A program made the translations under genes and the position numbers. The notes beneath the pieces are model-generated. The model saw nothing but the letters and a program-made list of their open reading frames with translations, did not search any database and was not told the origin of the DNA. A stretch of 64,000 nucleotides of DNA from Bolinopsis microptera (lineage: Eukaryota > Ctenophora > Tentaculata > Lobata > Bolinopsidae). How positions within the stretch are numbered: position 1 is the stretch's first letter; each line of letters begins with the position of its first letter. Location: the NCBI RefSeq assembly GCF_026151205.1, contig NC_087074.1, positions 7,979,726 through 8,043,725 on the forward strand, in the 5' to 3' direction. Positions 44,421 through 59,552 of this stretch are shown here, one piece after another.

Positions 44421-45174
44421 AAAATCCTACCTATTAATCCGAAACTATCCATAACCCTAATGGCCTAACCAAAACTTAAATAATGATACACGTTGCATAC
44501 GCTATACCACTTTTTACGCGCCTATCACTACTATGCGTAGCTTGCTTTTTAGCTTTTCGAGCTTTTTGCATTTTGCATATGTGATTATTGTGAAGGGATC
44601 AACTAAGCAAAATAAACATGTGATAAAATACAATTCCAAAATACAAAATTTTAGCAAATTGACGGATAATACTAGTTCATAGTTTTCGAAGTAGCGCGCG
44701 CCTCTTTTTCTCGAAATCTCATGGCATTGCCCGGGTCAGTCCATTAACAATTACCGATTCAAACTGAATCGAGATCAGATTTTATTTTTTGCAATGCAAT
44801 GTCAAATTTATTCAGAATCAATATAATTGTGTTATGTATACAGTATATACGTTTATGCAATTTACAAATCACTTGCACTTGGAATGCTAAATTATATTCT
44901 TGATTCTGAAATATGAATAATTATAACACATATTGCATATGATATATTGATAAATAAACAAACTTAAAAACGCTACTGTCTTCTTTCTCCACAAAAAACC
45001 ATAATAGTTGCTGATGGCGATCGCGATTAGATTTTGACCGTTCTGTCATTCTGTGTACAGTGCATGTACATGCTTATACGTTTCCCATTTTTGTTTGTCA
45101 TACGTTGTTTGTAGCGCGATGCGTTACTGTGCCGCGCCCCGCACTCAATGAGGCTTCTCACAGCGACATCTCTT

Positions 45175-45277
45175 GTCATACGTTGTATGACCCGCCGCGC
45201 ACGAAGTGCGCGGCTTCCGGCCCTGTATCGTCAGGACGATAAAGGGAAACGACCGTGGGGGTCGCAACGTGATACAA
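45175..45277 (+). repeat. Double-palindrome repeat, copy B
   Basis: Full member, running from GTCATACGTTGTATGAC through the GC-rich palindrome to the cgtgatacaa end. Confidence 0.8.
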
Positions 45278-45359
45278 TACATCTCTAGCATCTAGATCGG
45301 CGAGATGCGCTACTTTGCCGCGCCGAGCTGAGATGAATTGACATCGTCAATTAATTGTT

Positions 45360-45449
45360 AATACGTTGTATGACCCGCCGCGCACGAGTGCGCGGCTCCC
45401 CTGTGTCGTAAGAAATGATAAAGGGGTGAAAACGACGTTGGGGGTCACG
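45360..45449 (+). repeat. Double-palindrome repeat, copy C
   Basis: Same family; the second palindrome has lost one base (gcgcacgagtgcgc), making it a perfect palindrome. It is directly followed by copy D. Confidence 0.75.
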
Positions 45450-45450
45450 T

Positions 45451-45527
45451 GTCATACGTTGTATGACCCGCAGCGCACGAGTGCGCGGCTCCCCCTCACC
45501 CCCTGTATCTTCACGGTCGCGCTAAAT
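45451..45527 (+). repeat. Double-palindrome repeat, copy D (partial)
   Basis: Starts at the join with copy C and breaks off in ccctgtatcttcacgg. Confidence 0.7.
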
Positions 45528-45940
45528 CACTTTACTTCATACACTGTAAGTGTAGACTGTATTATAAGTGCCGTACATTTGATCAGCAATTTACTGGGCA
45601 AGCGATTTACAACTTAATTGTGCCATGATGTTGATAGTTGCCAAATTTCGGTAACAAATTAAGACTTAATTTGAGTTTACTGCACGCGCGATGAATAAAT
45701 TGTGTTTATAGAGATCTGCGGCGCGTTATCAGGTTAACCAATGAAATCACGGCGTTTTCGTCACGTGACAGTCGAGTGTAGAGTGATTAATTATCATCCG
45801 TAAGATTGTAAAAGTAAACTATACCAACAACCAATGTATTTTGTATTTTTACGCTGATTTCGAATAAAACCTATTACGTAGCATGAAAATTATTTCTTGA
45901 CGAGTTATGAATAATAATAACCATTTTTGTCAAACGCTTG

Positions 45941-46045
45941 TAGGTTTACAACCTACCAGGACGCACGCCGAGTTGGACTCGTCGACGGTCCTGTTCCAAT
46001 ATATGGAACAAATATTTTACGAGTATCACCCGTTAATCAAAGTCA
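45941..46045 (+). repeat. Half copy of the 46518-46790 inverted-repeat element
   Basis: Matches the left half of the 46518 element (gtaggttt.caacctaccagg, gccgagttggactcgtcgac, attttacgagtatc.cccgtt) and stops where that element's centre begins. Confidence 0.75.
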
Positions 46046-46517
46046 AACGCGCGCACATGACAGGCTTGTAAAACAGATTTGGGCTGTTTGTGCTACATAA
46101 GGATTCAAGTTATTTTGGTTTTAGAGCAATTGTGAAGATAGTATAAAGATTTGAAGTGCATCATAACTTTAAATACTTACCATTAAATGATTAAAATGGA
46201 AATCAGCATTTAGAAATGTACAGTGTACACAGAACGGTCGAGATCTAATAAATAATAGCGACCATAATAGTGTGAGTATCAGTTGTCCTGACGGCCGATG
46301 TTACTTGTCTAAATTTTTTCGAAGTACTAGTAGCACGCGTTAGTTCGTAGTACTTGCCTCGGCACTCGGGCAAGAATGCTACTTCTAAGAAATTTAAACG
46401 AATATCAGGATCATTTGTCCATGTCAATCATCAATGTCAACTTAATGCAGAATCAAGCAAGTTATAAAATATAAAACTATTTCAAACACATATACATCAA
46501 GTTTGTATGTTCAATGT

Positions 46518-46790
46518 TGTAGGTTTATAACCTACCAGGACGCGCGCCGAGTTGGATTCGACGACGGTCCTGTCCCGTTTTATATTTGAAACAAATATTT
46601 TACGAGTATCGCCCGTTAAACATCAATTTAGGAGGACGTCACTGGTTCGACTATGGACTATCATTGTTGCGTCGCATCGATTTAGAATTGGAAGAGTTGA
46701 CATTAACGGGTGATACTCGTAAAATATTTGTACCAGGACCGTCGACGAGTCCAACTCGGCGCGCGTCCTGGTAGGTTGTAAACCTACAAG
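46518..46790. mobile_element. Inverted-repeat element (MITE-like), 273 bp
   Basis: Arms of about 110 bp are reverse complements: left starts ttgtaggtttataacctacc, right ends ggtaggttgtaaacctacaa. The tips are themselves small palindromes. No clear target duplication. Confidence 0.75.
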
Positions 46791-46928
46791 GTTGACAGCG
46801 TCAATTAAACATCAAATTGGATGTGCTTTCTGTGGTGATGTAGTGCGCGTCTAAGATCTTGATGGTGGATGTCCAGTGTCCACCCTGTGAGTGTGCCCTA
46901 GAGCATATTGGAGGATGCTTCCTGTAAG

Positions 46929-47088
46929 GGGTTGTTCACATATTACATATTACGTAATCAGCCAAGGGGGTTCCAAATGATTACACTTGTGTTATTTTGA
47001 CACAATAGCCATGTGTAAAACTGATTACGGAGGAGGTAAAAATTGTTCAAAAAGCGATAACAGATAACGTGATATGTGAACGACCCAT
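46929..47088. mobile_element. MITE with gggt.gttcacatat ends
   Basis: Left end ggggttgttcacatattaca and right end (reversed) gggtcgttcacatatcacgt are inverted repeats of about 25 bp with mismatches. TA lies one base outside each end. No ORF. Confidence 0.55.
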
Positions 47089-47905
47089 AGTAACATCAAA
47101 CATTTCGACGCATTATCATGCTTGCTTTGCTTCGACGAGACCGTAGCAGGAAGGGATTGGCATTGTCAATCAACCCATGTGTTTAAGAAAATATTTTTGA
47201 GTAACTCCTCAGGGAAGTGTTTTTACCTTATTATGTCGTGGGGGTGATCTGGAATCATCGTACAAAGATACATCGATTGATGTTACACATTACATACCCC
47301 GAGAACTATCAACGTGTATGATATTACAGTTACACAGGGTACATTGTGCAAGTAGGTGGTTCAAATCTGATTACCAACAATAACAACTGTCACCAAGATT
47401 TAACCCTGTAAAGGTCTTTATTAGATGTGCTAGGGCCGGGTCTACTTGCATGTTAAGGACCTTAAAAGGGTTACATTTGCTCTATCTAGAGCCCTTGCGC
47501 TTGCAGGGGCGCGAAAGCAACTGGTTAGGTGAAGGGTTACATCTTGGTGACAGTAATGGGTATAAGTACTATGTACTAGTAGAATGAACTTTAGATCACT
47601 TCGATCTGATGCATGATTATCTGAGGTGAACCGCACTGGTAGTGGTAACTGCATCGAAGCCCGAAATTATCGTAATTCTTTCACGAGTGTATCTAGTATC
47701 ATTGCAAGACGTTGGCTCTTCGAATTTGTATAAATATAATGATTGCAAAGTGAAACACAATTTTAAAACGAAATCAATTTCGGAATCCTGTTCCGTTAAA
47801 ACTGACCTGTTGAAATGGGTATAAATACATCTTGAACGGAGACCGAGAGGAAACAAACAAAAATTCTACATTCAAATAGGTTCCATCGATACAGTTTTCA
47901 TTCAG
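47089..47905. other. Intergenic DNA, no gene seen
   Basis: No recognisable repeat or coding sequence; ORFs on both strands are short and unlike proteins. Confidence 0.35.
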
Positions 47906-48070
47906 ATTGAGACAATTATGCAGATTGCCATATTTGAACGGATGTCCCTAGTGGCAGGCAATACGGAAACTATGAATAATTTTGTTCCTAAGATCAATAA
48001 AAATAAAGTTCTGTCTAGATCTGAAATCAATAAGTCAGCTTTCTTCCAAGCTATTCAGGAAATTTTATAA
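47906..48070 (+). other. Candidate terminal coding exon, unknown gene
   Basis: After an acceptor-like cattttcattcag-type AG at 47904-47905 a frame of 54 codons runs to TAA 48068-48070, with content such as IETIMQIAIFERMSLVAGNT and RSEINKSAFFQAIQEIL. Composition looks protein-like, but no partner exon was found and the family is not recognised. It would be convergent with midasin. Chance is possible. Confidence 0.25.
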
Positions 48071-48447
48071 CTGACCTTATCGCCGATTAGGCAGTCACAC
48101 AAAGTTACTTAAATATGCATTCGTTATAATGTTAAGATTGCACAGATAAAGTTAAGCTGTAGTACATACATATTACATATACATATTATAAACGTGTGCC
48201 TGTATTATAAATGCGCGGCATTTCATCGCAGTTTTCATCGCAATGTAGGTTTCAGCGCAATGTAATATGTATGTACTACGGCGTTAAACCCAAAGAAAGC
48301 GCTTTAACAATTTTTAACGCTCTGATGTAAATAATTTAACGTATAAAATAATAAATAATTTAACGTAAACCCCAAACAAAGTTAAAATAAGGCTTCAGTC
48401 TTGAAGCAGAAACTCTTAAATGTTAAAAAGCCTAAAAGAATGAGCGG

Positions 48448-51951
<3,504 letters not shown>

Positions 51952-52079
51952 CTGTGGATATGTGTACTTCAATATAATGCAGCGCACTGCGTAGTCACTT
52001 CCGTAGTGATTTGCATTTATGTATGTAATTAATCATAGAAAAAATACTCTCGAAGATTGGCTTATAAAATTAAAATACA

Positions 52080-54660
52080 GGTAAGATTATGAAGCATAAC
52101 CTATTTCCTTGCGGTAACTTTTATCATCCGCATAATAAAAGTATGGTTTTGCAGTTAAATTGTTTAATAGCACTATGATTATGTTTCATTTAGAACTAGG
52201 CTGGTTCATGGGCGTCAATTAAACCTGCAAAGTGCTGCCCACGCACGTAGTAGCATCGCGTGACGCTTCTTTTAGTTCTAAGAAGCAATGCAAGACAAAT
52301 TTGGATTATTTGAGAGAATAATGGGATGTTAACCATTATTAGGTTGTGTATTTAGCTAAACTAGCAGGAACCCGTCTAACCCTAAAATGGTGTCAAGACT
52401 CAAGAGACTAAAACAATTATTACCTATTTAATTCGCGTTTTTGACACCACTTGGGGTACCAAATTTTGGGCTCTAAAACTCCTATTTTTTGGCCAATTTT
52501 TTATTTTTTCATGCTGATTTGGAGGCCATTAAAGCATTTGACCCAGTCAAAAAAGTTTCAGTTGTATATCTTTGACGGTTTTTGCAGAAATTCGCGTTAA
52601 AGTTGATGCCGTGGTGTCAGTAAAATGGCACAGATAAATATATATATATATCGTCTCGCTTTATATATAGTAAGATGTGAGATTAACCAGACAGTATTCT
52701 GAAGAATAAAAACCAATAACGCAAGAGGAAGGGGGCAGCAAGAGGGAGAATTCATCGCGTTTCGTGGGAATTTAACTGCGATTAATATAAGATTTATCAC
52801 TGTGAGTAATCTCTCATCTCAGCGTAGGTTCCAGACTGGGTGATTAAACTTATTAATTCTCTAGAATAAATTGCTTAGTCTTGTAGGATAAAGGAGGGAT
52901 ATATCAGTATCGGATAACGGGCAGGCGAAGACAGGAGTGGATTAAATCTTAGGATGAGCAGGTCTTGTGACGCAGAGATAACGAGAAATAACAGACCAGC
53001 AGTGGTCCTGACGTTGTGATCATTAATGTTATTATGTTACGGCACAGCCACGACATTATTATTCAGAGTTGTGAAACATGTAAATGAAAAAACTCATGAT
53101 TCACCATTTTGTTGAGAAAAACGTAAAAAGAACGTTCTCAATTATAAATTTTGCCGAGTCGTGGCACAATATTTTCTCTTAATATAAATCACTTCACCTT
53201 GTAACACCAGGTCAGCAAAACTCAGATTTACTGACCAGTTTTGGGAAATAAAAAGAGAAAATTTAAAATCAAATACAGTTAAGATTATAACCTATTTCCT
53301 TGCAGTAACTTAATCATCCGCATAATAAAAGTATGGTTTTGTAGCTAAAGTTTAATAGCACTATGATTATGTTTCACTTATAACTAGGCTGGTTCTTGGG
53401 CGTCAATTGAACCTGCAAAGTGCTACCCACGCAATTCGTAAACCTACGTGCGTAATAGCATCGCATGACGCTTCCTTAAGTTCGTAAGAAGCAATGCAAG
53501 TCTGTTGGCGTTAGACAAGACAAATTTCCATTAAATTTCGCCTATTTTATAGAATAATGGGATGTTAACCATTATTAGGTTGTGTACTTCACTAAATATG
53601 GCTATGTGTGCAAATTGAGAGATTAACCAGACAGTATTCTGAAGAATAAAAACCAATAACTCAAGAGGAAGGGGCAGCAAGTAGGTTCCAGACTGGGTGA
53701 TTAAACTTATTAATTCTCTAAAATAAATTGCTTAGTCTTGTAGGATAAAGAAGGGATATATCAGTGTCGGGTAACGGGCAGGTGAAGACAGGAGTGGATT
53801 AAATCTTAGGACGAGCAGGTCTTGTGAAGAAGAGATAACGAGAAATAACAGACCAGCAGTGGTCCTGACGTTGTGATCATTAATGTTATTATTTCACCAT
53901 TTTGTTGAGAAAAAAAAAAAAACGTAAAAAGAACGTTCCTCAATTGTAAATTTTGCCGAGTCGTGGCACAATATTCAGATGTTTCACTTCACGTTGTTAC
54001 ACCAGGTCAGCAAAACTCAGATTTACTGACCAGTTCCATTCTTAAACCTAAAATAATTGAACAGCGAGAGTAAAATACCTTTCGAAAAGTATGGAGGGAT
54101 GAAATATATTCTAAGTAATATATACGACTGTTTGGCTACAGAGTCACAGACTAACCGTGGCTGATTTATGCTAAATATCGTACCGAACATAATATATTAT
54201 ACATAATGACAATGTTTTCAATTTTATCTTTTGTGTTGAATATGGGTTTAGCTTCCTTTTAGTGTAGTCGGAGGCGTTTCCCCAATATGCACTAGTAAAC
54301 TTCAATTCAAGGACTATTATTTATTAGAAAAAACATAAGATATTAGTTGAGTTCGGTTATCTACCATTTGCATTAGGAATTATCACCTTTGTAAGAACTG
54401 TCTCATCTCAGTGTAAGTTAGCAGAATGGAGAATGGAGATCAGCTGGTTATCTGGTATATATTAGATAGCCAAGAAGGAAAAGGGAGGCAACATTAGCCT
54501 GGGAGAACTGTATGAGTGTGGTGTGAAGTGAATGAAATCTTAGGATGAGCAGATCCACGGAGTGAGGAGGAGATCACGAGGATTGACTGGCTAGCGGTGG
54601 TCCTGACGTTGTGACGTTGTGATTATTCATTGTACGGCGCACCATTATTATCTCAATACT
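52080..54660. repeat. Duplicated and triplicated intronic DNA
   Basis: 52080-53035 and 53280-53895 are copies with local deletions (shared: catccgcataataaaagtat, gaagaataaaaaccaataac, gcagtggtcctgacgttgtg). A third, more diverged copy of the last part lies at about 54400-54640. Copies are in the same orientation. No exon with an open midasin frame was found in them. Confidence 0.7.
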
Positions 54661-54776
54661 TTTACTTTCTGGTGAATAGTGATTATACTTCCTTTTTATT
54701 GTTGTCAGGATTCCTTAGAGTTAGTAATGCTCTGACTCAAAAATCTCACTTTTATTATTAGTGAGACAGAACAATA

Positions 54777-55292
54777 GGGGGGGGGGGGGGGGGGGGGGGG
54801 GGCCAAGTGGATATTTGTAGATATTTGTAGATTAATGTAGAATGGATAATCCACGAAAAAAGTGGATGACATTCTACAAATTTATACATTTATCTCCAAA
54901 AATTCAGTAGAATTTCTGGGCACATATTTGAGATTACATTTTTTGTAGATAAATGTAGATATTTGTAGATTATTGTCAATGGATAATTCACGAAAATTCT
55001 ACAAATTCTACAAATTTATACATTTATCTCCGTATTTGAGATTACATTTTTTTGTAGATAAATGTAGATATTTGTAGATTATTGTCAATGGATAATTCAC
55101 GAAAATTCTACAAATTCTACAAATTTATACATTTATCTCCAAAAATTCAGTAGAATTTCTGGGCACATATTTGAGATATACATTTTTTGTAGATAAATGT
55201 AGATATTTGTAGATTATTGTCAATGGATAATTCACGAAAAAAGTGGATGACATTATCCAAATATCTACAAATATCCACTTGGCCCCCCCCCC
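54777..55292. mobile_element. G-tract-ended inverted element with 7-bp target duplication
   Basis: 516 bp bounded by 26 G on the left and 10 C on the right, then inverted repeats ggccaagtggatatttgtag / ctacaaatatccacttggcc. AACAATA flanks both sides (54770-54776, 55293-55299). The inside is made of repeated gtagatatttgtagatta and ttctacaaatttatacattt pieces in both orientations. No ORF. Confidence 0.8.
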
Positions 55293-55299
55293 AACAATA

Positions 55300-55947
55300 A
55301 CTTTAAGATTCCATGTTGCCAGCGTTTAGTAGATTACGGTATAAACTAAATTTGAAAATTTTTTTCTTTCAGTGAGTAGATTAGTAGAAGAAGGGAATAT
55401 GTAACTTTAAAAAAACTCAGTCCTTTCTATTCATCTATTCTTATATACGAACCAATAATTAGTGTGGTGTAAATTTCTAAAGCAGTAAAGCATATATTGA
55501 GTTTATATGCGGAGATTCAAACTCTATACTACTTGTCAATACGTTGATATTACTCCGTCAGCAAGCAGCAGTAACAGCTGGAAAATTTATTTTCATGTCG
55601 GAATGAATCTCCGACGAGGACGACTAAACATTTTTTCACGTAATAAAATCTGACCAGGTTTCAGTATTTAAATAACGAACTTTGGCACCAATAAGTCGAA
55701 TTTGACCTTATTACTTACGTGCTGAATAAAATGATAGGTTACTTGTTTTGCTGTGATTGAAATTGTGTTCTTGTCCTTGTGCGTTCTTGTCACGTCTTGT
55801 TGGTAAGGTGCATTTTGAATATTACGTGTTACAATGGAACCCGAATTTTCAAGTTTCAGCGAGAATGCCATTAATCATTATTCGCTTAAGGTGAAAGTAT
55901 AACATATGAGCATGTGACGAGCTCATGTGAAGAATTTAAGATTTTAG
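55300..55947. other. Upstream flank of the Sushi-protein gene
   Basis: AT-rich, no repeats of note. A minus-strand ORF of 67 codons at 55668-55871 lacks any recognised content. Promoter elements are expected but none is clear. Confidence 0.35.
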
Positions 55948-57661
55948 ATGATCACATTAATCCTTCTACTGCTTGGAATCCATGTCATCTCCGCCCAAGG
56001 TACGATATATTATAGACCTCTGAAAAGATTAAATTTGGAGTGTTTGATCCCTTATGATGCTATCTTTAGTTTTGAGATGTTTAAATCAGAACGCTCGAAG
56101 GGAAGAAAAACAAATGTGTTAACTGTTTCAATATTACATACTTAAAGATCCAGATACTGCTGGGGAAGTGTTTTTTGGTACATTACTGTCTGGGCCAGAA
56201 AAAAATAGGGTTCACCTCCCAATATCCATTATCCAGATTTTATATGAACCTGCACATGCAAGAGTGGGCTAAGTAGTTTTTAGTGGTTTTGAGATAAACG
56301 AAAAAAACTTTCCCATTTTTACAGGATATGTTGGATCATCAAACATTTTTTTTTCGTGGGTTAGGTATTCGGTTGGCCCATTAGGCACATTAATTTTTTA
56401 AGCAAAATTGTAAATAGTTTCGTCTGCATCTGGAAAAAAGTTACATGGCTCGCTGATTTCCAATAAACTTATGTGGTCTACATTACTTGGCCCACCCATT
56501 CATATAAAAGGATATGGGCCATGTAACATAGACCAGCAACTATTTTTAATAGAAGTAATCTCATACCTATGCAATAACGGGCCACATTAACTTGACCCAC
56601 CTTTACAGTAGATCGTGTCTTGCTAATATCTGTGTAATAACGGGCCATGTTAACTTGGCCCACCTGCGAAGAAGCACAGCTTAATTATTATCTCGGGCTA
56701 TGTTAGCTAGCCCATTCTTGCACTGCATAACTTAGATTGAAGTAGAGATCCACATTATATTGTCCACTATAGAAAAGGCTGAATTTTCTAAAATGTTGTC
56801 CGATTTTGTTCAAAATTGACATGTAGATGCGTCTTGGCATCCTGATCACTTCTAGCAACAAAATAAAAAACCGGGCCAAGTTACTTGGCCCATTGTTGCA
56901 TGTGCAGGTTCATATAAAAACACATATTATTATTTATGTAGTAATACCTTATACCATGATGGTATTTCAGATTGGAACCAAGTTATAAATGATAGCGATA
57001 AAAGTGATAAAATAGACTTGAACTTACAGAAAAATGTGCTGGAGATCATAACAAATTCAAGTCAGATTAGCAAGAAGAAAATCATCGTTAACCTCTATGA
57101 CGATGAGCGAATAGTGGGAAAACTCAAGATCAGTTTAAAATATCCTATGAAGTACAAGATTGAGTATTGTACCGAAGATTGGCACTCCTTCTCTGAGGTA
57201 ATGCCAACCGATCAGGATAAAACCTGGAGTATTTTCAGAAAAGGCACGAATCTAACAGTACAGTGTAAGCTGTGATAATGCGGATTTTACAAGTTGGTCA
57301 GAAATAACTAAAATCACATTCTCATCAGACTCGGCTTCATTGAAATGGAGGGCAACCGAAGGAGGAAATGGTACAGTAAAACATATAAATATGTATTCGT
57401 TTTTTTTGCATACTGAAAACTGATAAAATAAATATAATATGAAAGGTTGATTCATCTTGATGAGTACAATTGTAGCATGTTTTGCAGGAAACAGTTGCAA
57501 GCCACTGAACGTTACTAACGCTCTTCTGCCACAAGACGATCAACAAGTAGGGACAAGTCTCAAGATACAATGTGTAGCGGGGTTTGTAGTTGTAGGAGAA
57601 AAGAATGTGACGTGTCAAGATAACGGGACATGGTCCTCCCAGCATCAGTGCAAGAGATACG
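55948..57661 (+). CDS. Secreted or surface protein with Sushi (CCP) domain, first three exons
   Basis: Exon 1 (55948-55999) encodes a signal peptide, MITLILLLLGIHVISAQ. Exon 2 (56971-57370) encodes about 130 residues that I do not recognise, with Cys in EYCTEDW and VSCDNADF. Exon 3 (57488-57661) encodes one Sushi domain with four Cys: SCKPLNVTNALL ... KIQCVAGF ... VTCQDNGTW ... HQCKR. Phases match at both junctions. In exon 2 the frame must shift by one base near 57266: one frame stops at 57275, while the next continues without stop to the donor at 57370. The gene may be damaged, or a base may be wrong. Sushi domains bind proteins in complement and adhesion. The gene continues past 57661. It lies opposite the presumed large midasin intron. 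Confidence 0.7.
56237..56922. mobile_element. Inverted-repeat element in Sushi-gene intron 1
   Basis: Left tttatatgaacctgcacatg and right catgtgcaggttcatataaa are inverted ends. Inside, ggcccacc / gggcca pieces with taacttggccc recur about six times in both orientations. No ORF. Target duplication not clear. Confidence 0.6.
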
Positions 57662-58627
57662 GTAAGATGACGTGGTGTTATCAGTTTGTCAGTACCTATA
57701 TTGATTATTCTTATGTTATATTTGAGTTTATCTATGTATTATTAACAATTTATGAAAATAAATTGTTAATAATAAATAATTTCATCAATACATTGGCGGG
57801 ACCAATATATTGATGTTAGATTAATTTATGAAATAATATATAGATTCACACCGCATAATTATTCATTAAACGTAATGCACATGTATTACGTTTAATAAAT
57901 TGATGCTCCCTAATTAAACGTATCTAGTTAATATACCAGACAGCCAACAGGTGTTACTGACGAGGGTGTAAGTTTTAACAGCTTTTATTAAAATATTAGT
58001 TCTAACACCAACCCCACAATAACAATAAATCTAGAGGAATATGCTTCAACCACAGCAACTTAACAAGACTCTGCAGTGAGCGCTTCTTTGTCAAGTCGTA
58101 CTGATGACAGCAAATATTCTTCGACTTTTGGATGAAAAGAGAGAAAATAAATATAAGTATTTACCTCTTAAAGTTATTGTATCTGTTCTGATGAATTTCT
58201 AATTCTAACTCTTAATTCACCAAGTTATATTTGAATACAACAATTTAATGTCAAGTATACTATTTCATATACAAAATTGTCTTTATCAGGTGCTCTTTGA
58301 GGTGATCACTTGGCCGTTCCTGGAGAAGATAAAATAACAAGGCTACCTTTTAATACCTCAAGAAGTAAGTAACACGAGTTGAAATATCTCAACCTGTAGC
58401 AGGTAGCTGTTTAGTTTTAGCTTAGTTGAAATCTCATGTAATATGAGGGTCACTTAAACCTGTGATACCGATTCACTAAAACTAATAGATTACAAAAAAT
58501 TCGCTAAAACTCTAGATTACAAAAACCTCTCGATGTAGATTTCAAAAAACCTCTCCAGATTACCAAGTTTAGGTAAGCGAACATCCAATATCACATCTTG
58601 ACACTTCTTAATTTGTACTACCCTCAG
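57662..58627. other. Intron or 3' flank of Sushi gene
   Basis: AT-rich with a small palindrome near 57750-57775 (aaaataaattgttaataataaataattt) and another near 57870-57900. No supported exon. Confidence 0.35.
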
Positions 58628-58785
58628 GGAACAAAGTACAAACAGAACAGAAAGGACTAGACACAGCCTGGACTCAGATAATTTCAGGGTGCTCTAATAG
58701 ATTGCTGGCTCTAAACGCAGCAGCATGTGTAACCACGCTAACTAACAACTGCCTACTCCAGGCGGATCATCCAATACGGACCTAA
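58628..58785 (+). other. Candidate fourth exon of the Sushi gene
   Basis: After an acceptor (taccctcag) the frame expected from exon 3 is open for 52 codons, ending at TAA 58783-58785, with three Cys in CSNRLLALNAAACVTTLTNN and NNCLLQAD. It is not a Sushi domain and I recognise no family. Phase agreement is the only real support. Confidence 0.25.
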
Positions 58786-59044
58786 AAACTATATTACCGA
58801 ATGTCACTTTTAGACATGCTAGACTACTATATCAGATATTATAAATTTGATGATCTTTTGATAGAAATTTCTATTTTCTAATGTGTTGAGGGAGTAAGCT
58901 TTTCTCAATTTTGTCACGTGGAATCGTGGATTCGTTATTAAGATTAAATATACCATGCCAGTTCATCTTTAAGATGAGAAAAAAAGCCGAATTACAGACC
59001 TCAGATCCATTTTCCCTTTACATTTTCTACGATCAAAGCTATTA

Positions 59045-59550
59045 CCTTACAAGACATATTTATGGCGGCCTAATTTGCGACGACCGAAATTTTGGCGGTC
59101 CGAAAATATGGCGAAATTGAACAAAAACCGTCAAATTTCGGACGTCACAGAAAATAAGGGTATTTTTCATCATTTTTTGTGACAGTAAGCAGTAAGGAAA
59201 TTTCTGAAATTCGGTAAAATCATGTTCAAACTTAGTCTGTATCAAGACTGTAAAACTTTCATGTTAGCACATACATGTATTTTAATGCAAATTTAAACTG
59301 TATTGCTTGACATTCAATTCGTCATTGGTGTGGTGATAATTTGTCCCAAGATGCCAGAATTTATTTATTTATTTTACTTGATATTACTTTTTAGAAACAA
59401 AATAAAGCAGTGAAGGCACAGTCATTGAAATAAGCTAAAAGATAATGCGACGGATTCTATTACGACGACCGAAATTTTGGCGGTCCGAAAATATGGCGAA
59501 ATTTTCGGAAAACCGCCACATTTCGTACGTTATAAATATGTCTTGTAAGG
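59045..59550. mobile_element. MITE with CCTTACAAGACATATTTAT ends, TA target site
   Basis: 506 bp. Ends are exact 19-bp inverted repeats with TA at 59043-59044 and 59551-59552. Next to each end a unit gaccgaaattttggcggtcc, then gaaaatatggcgaaatt, is present in the same orientation. No ORF. The CCTTA tip and TA target recall the foldback at 14800. Confidence 0.8.
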
Positions 59551-59552
59551 TA

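Noticed and set aside
44103-44468. 121-codon plus-strand ORF
   Set aside because: Runs straight through the palindromic GC-rich repeat shared with other positions, so it is not a gene.
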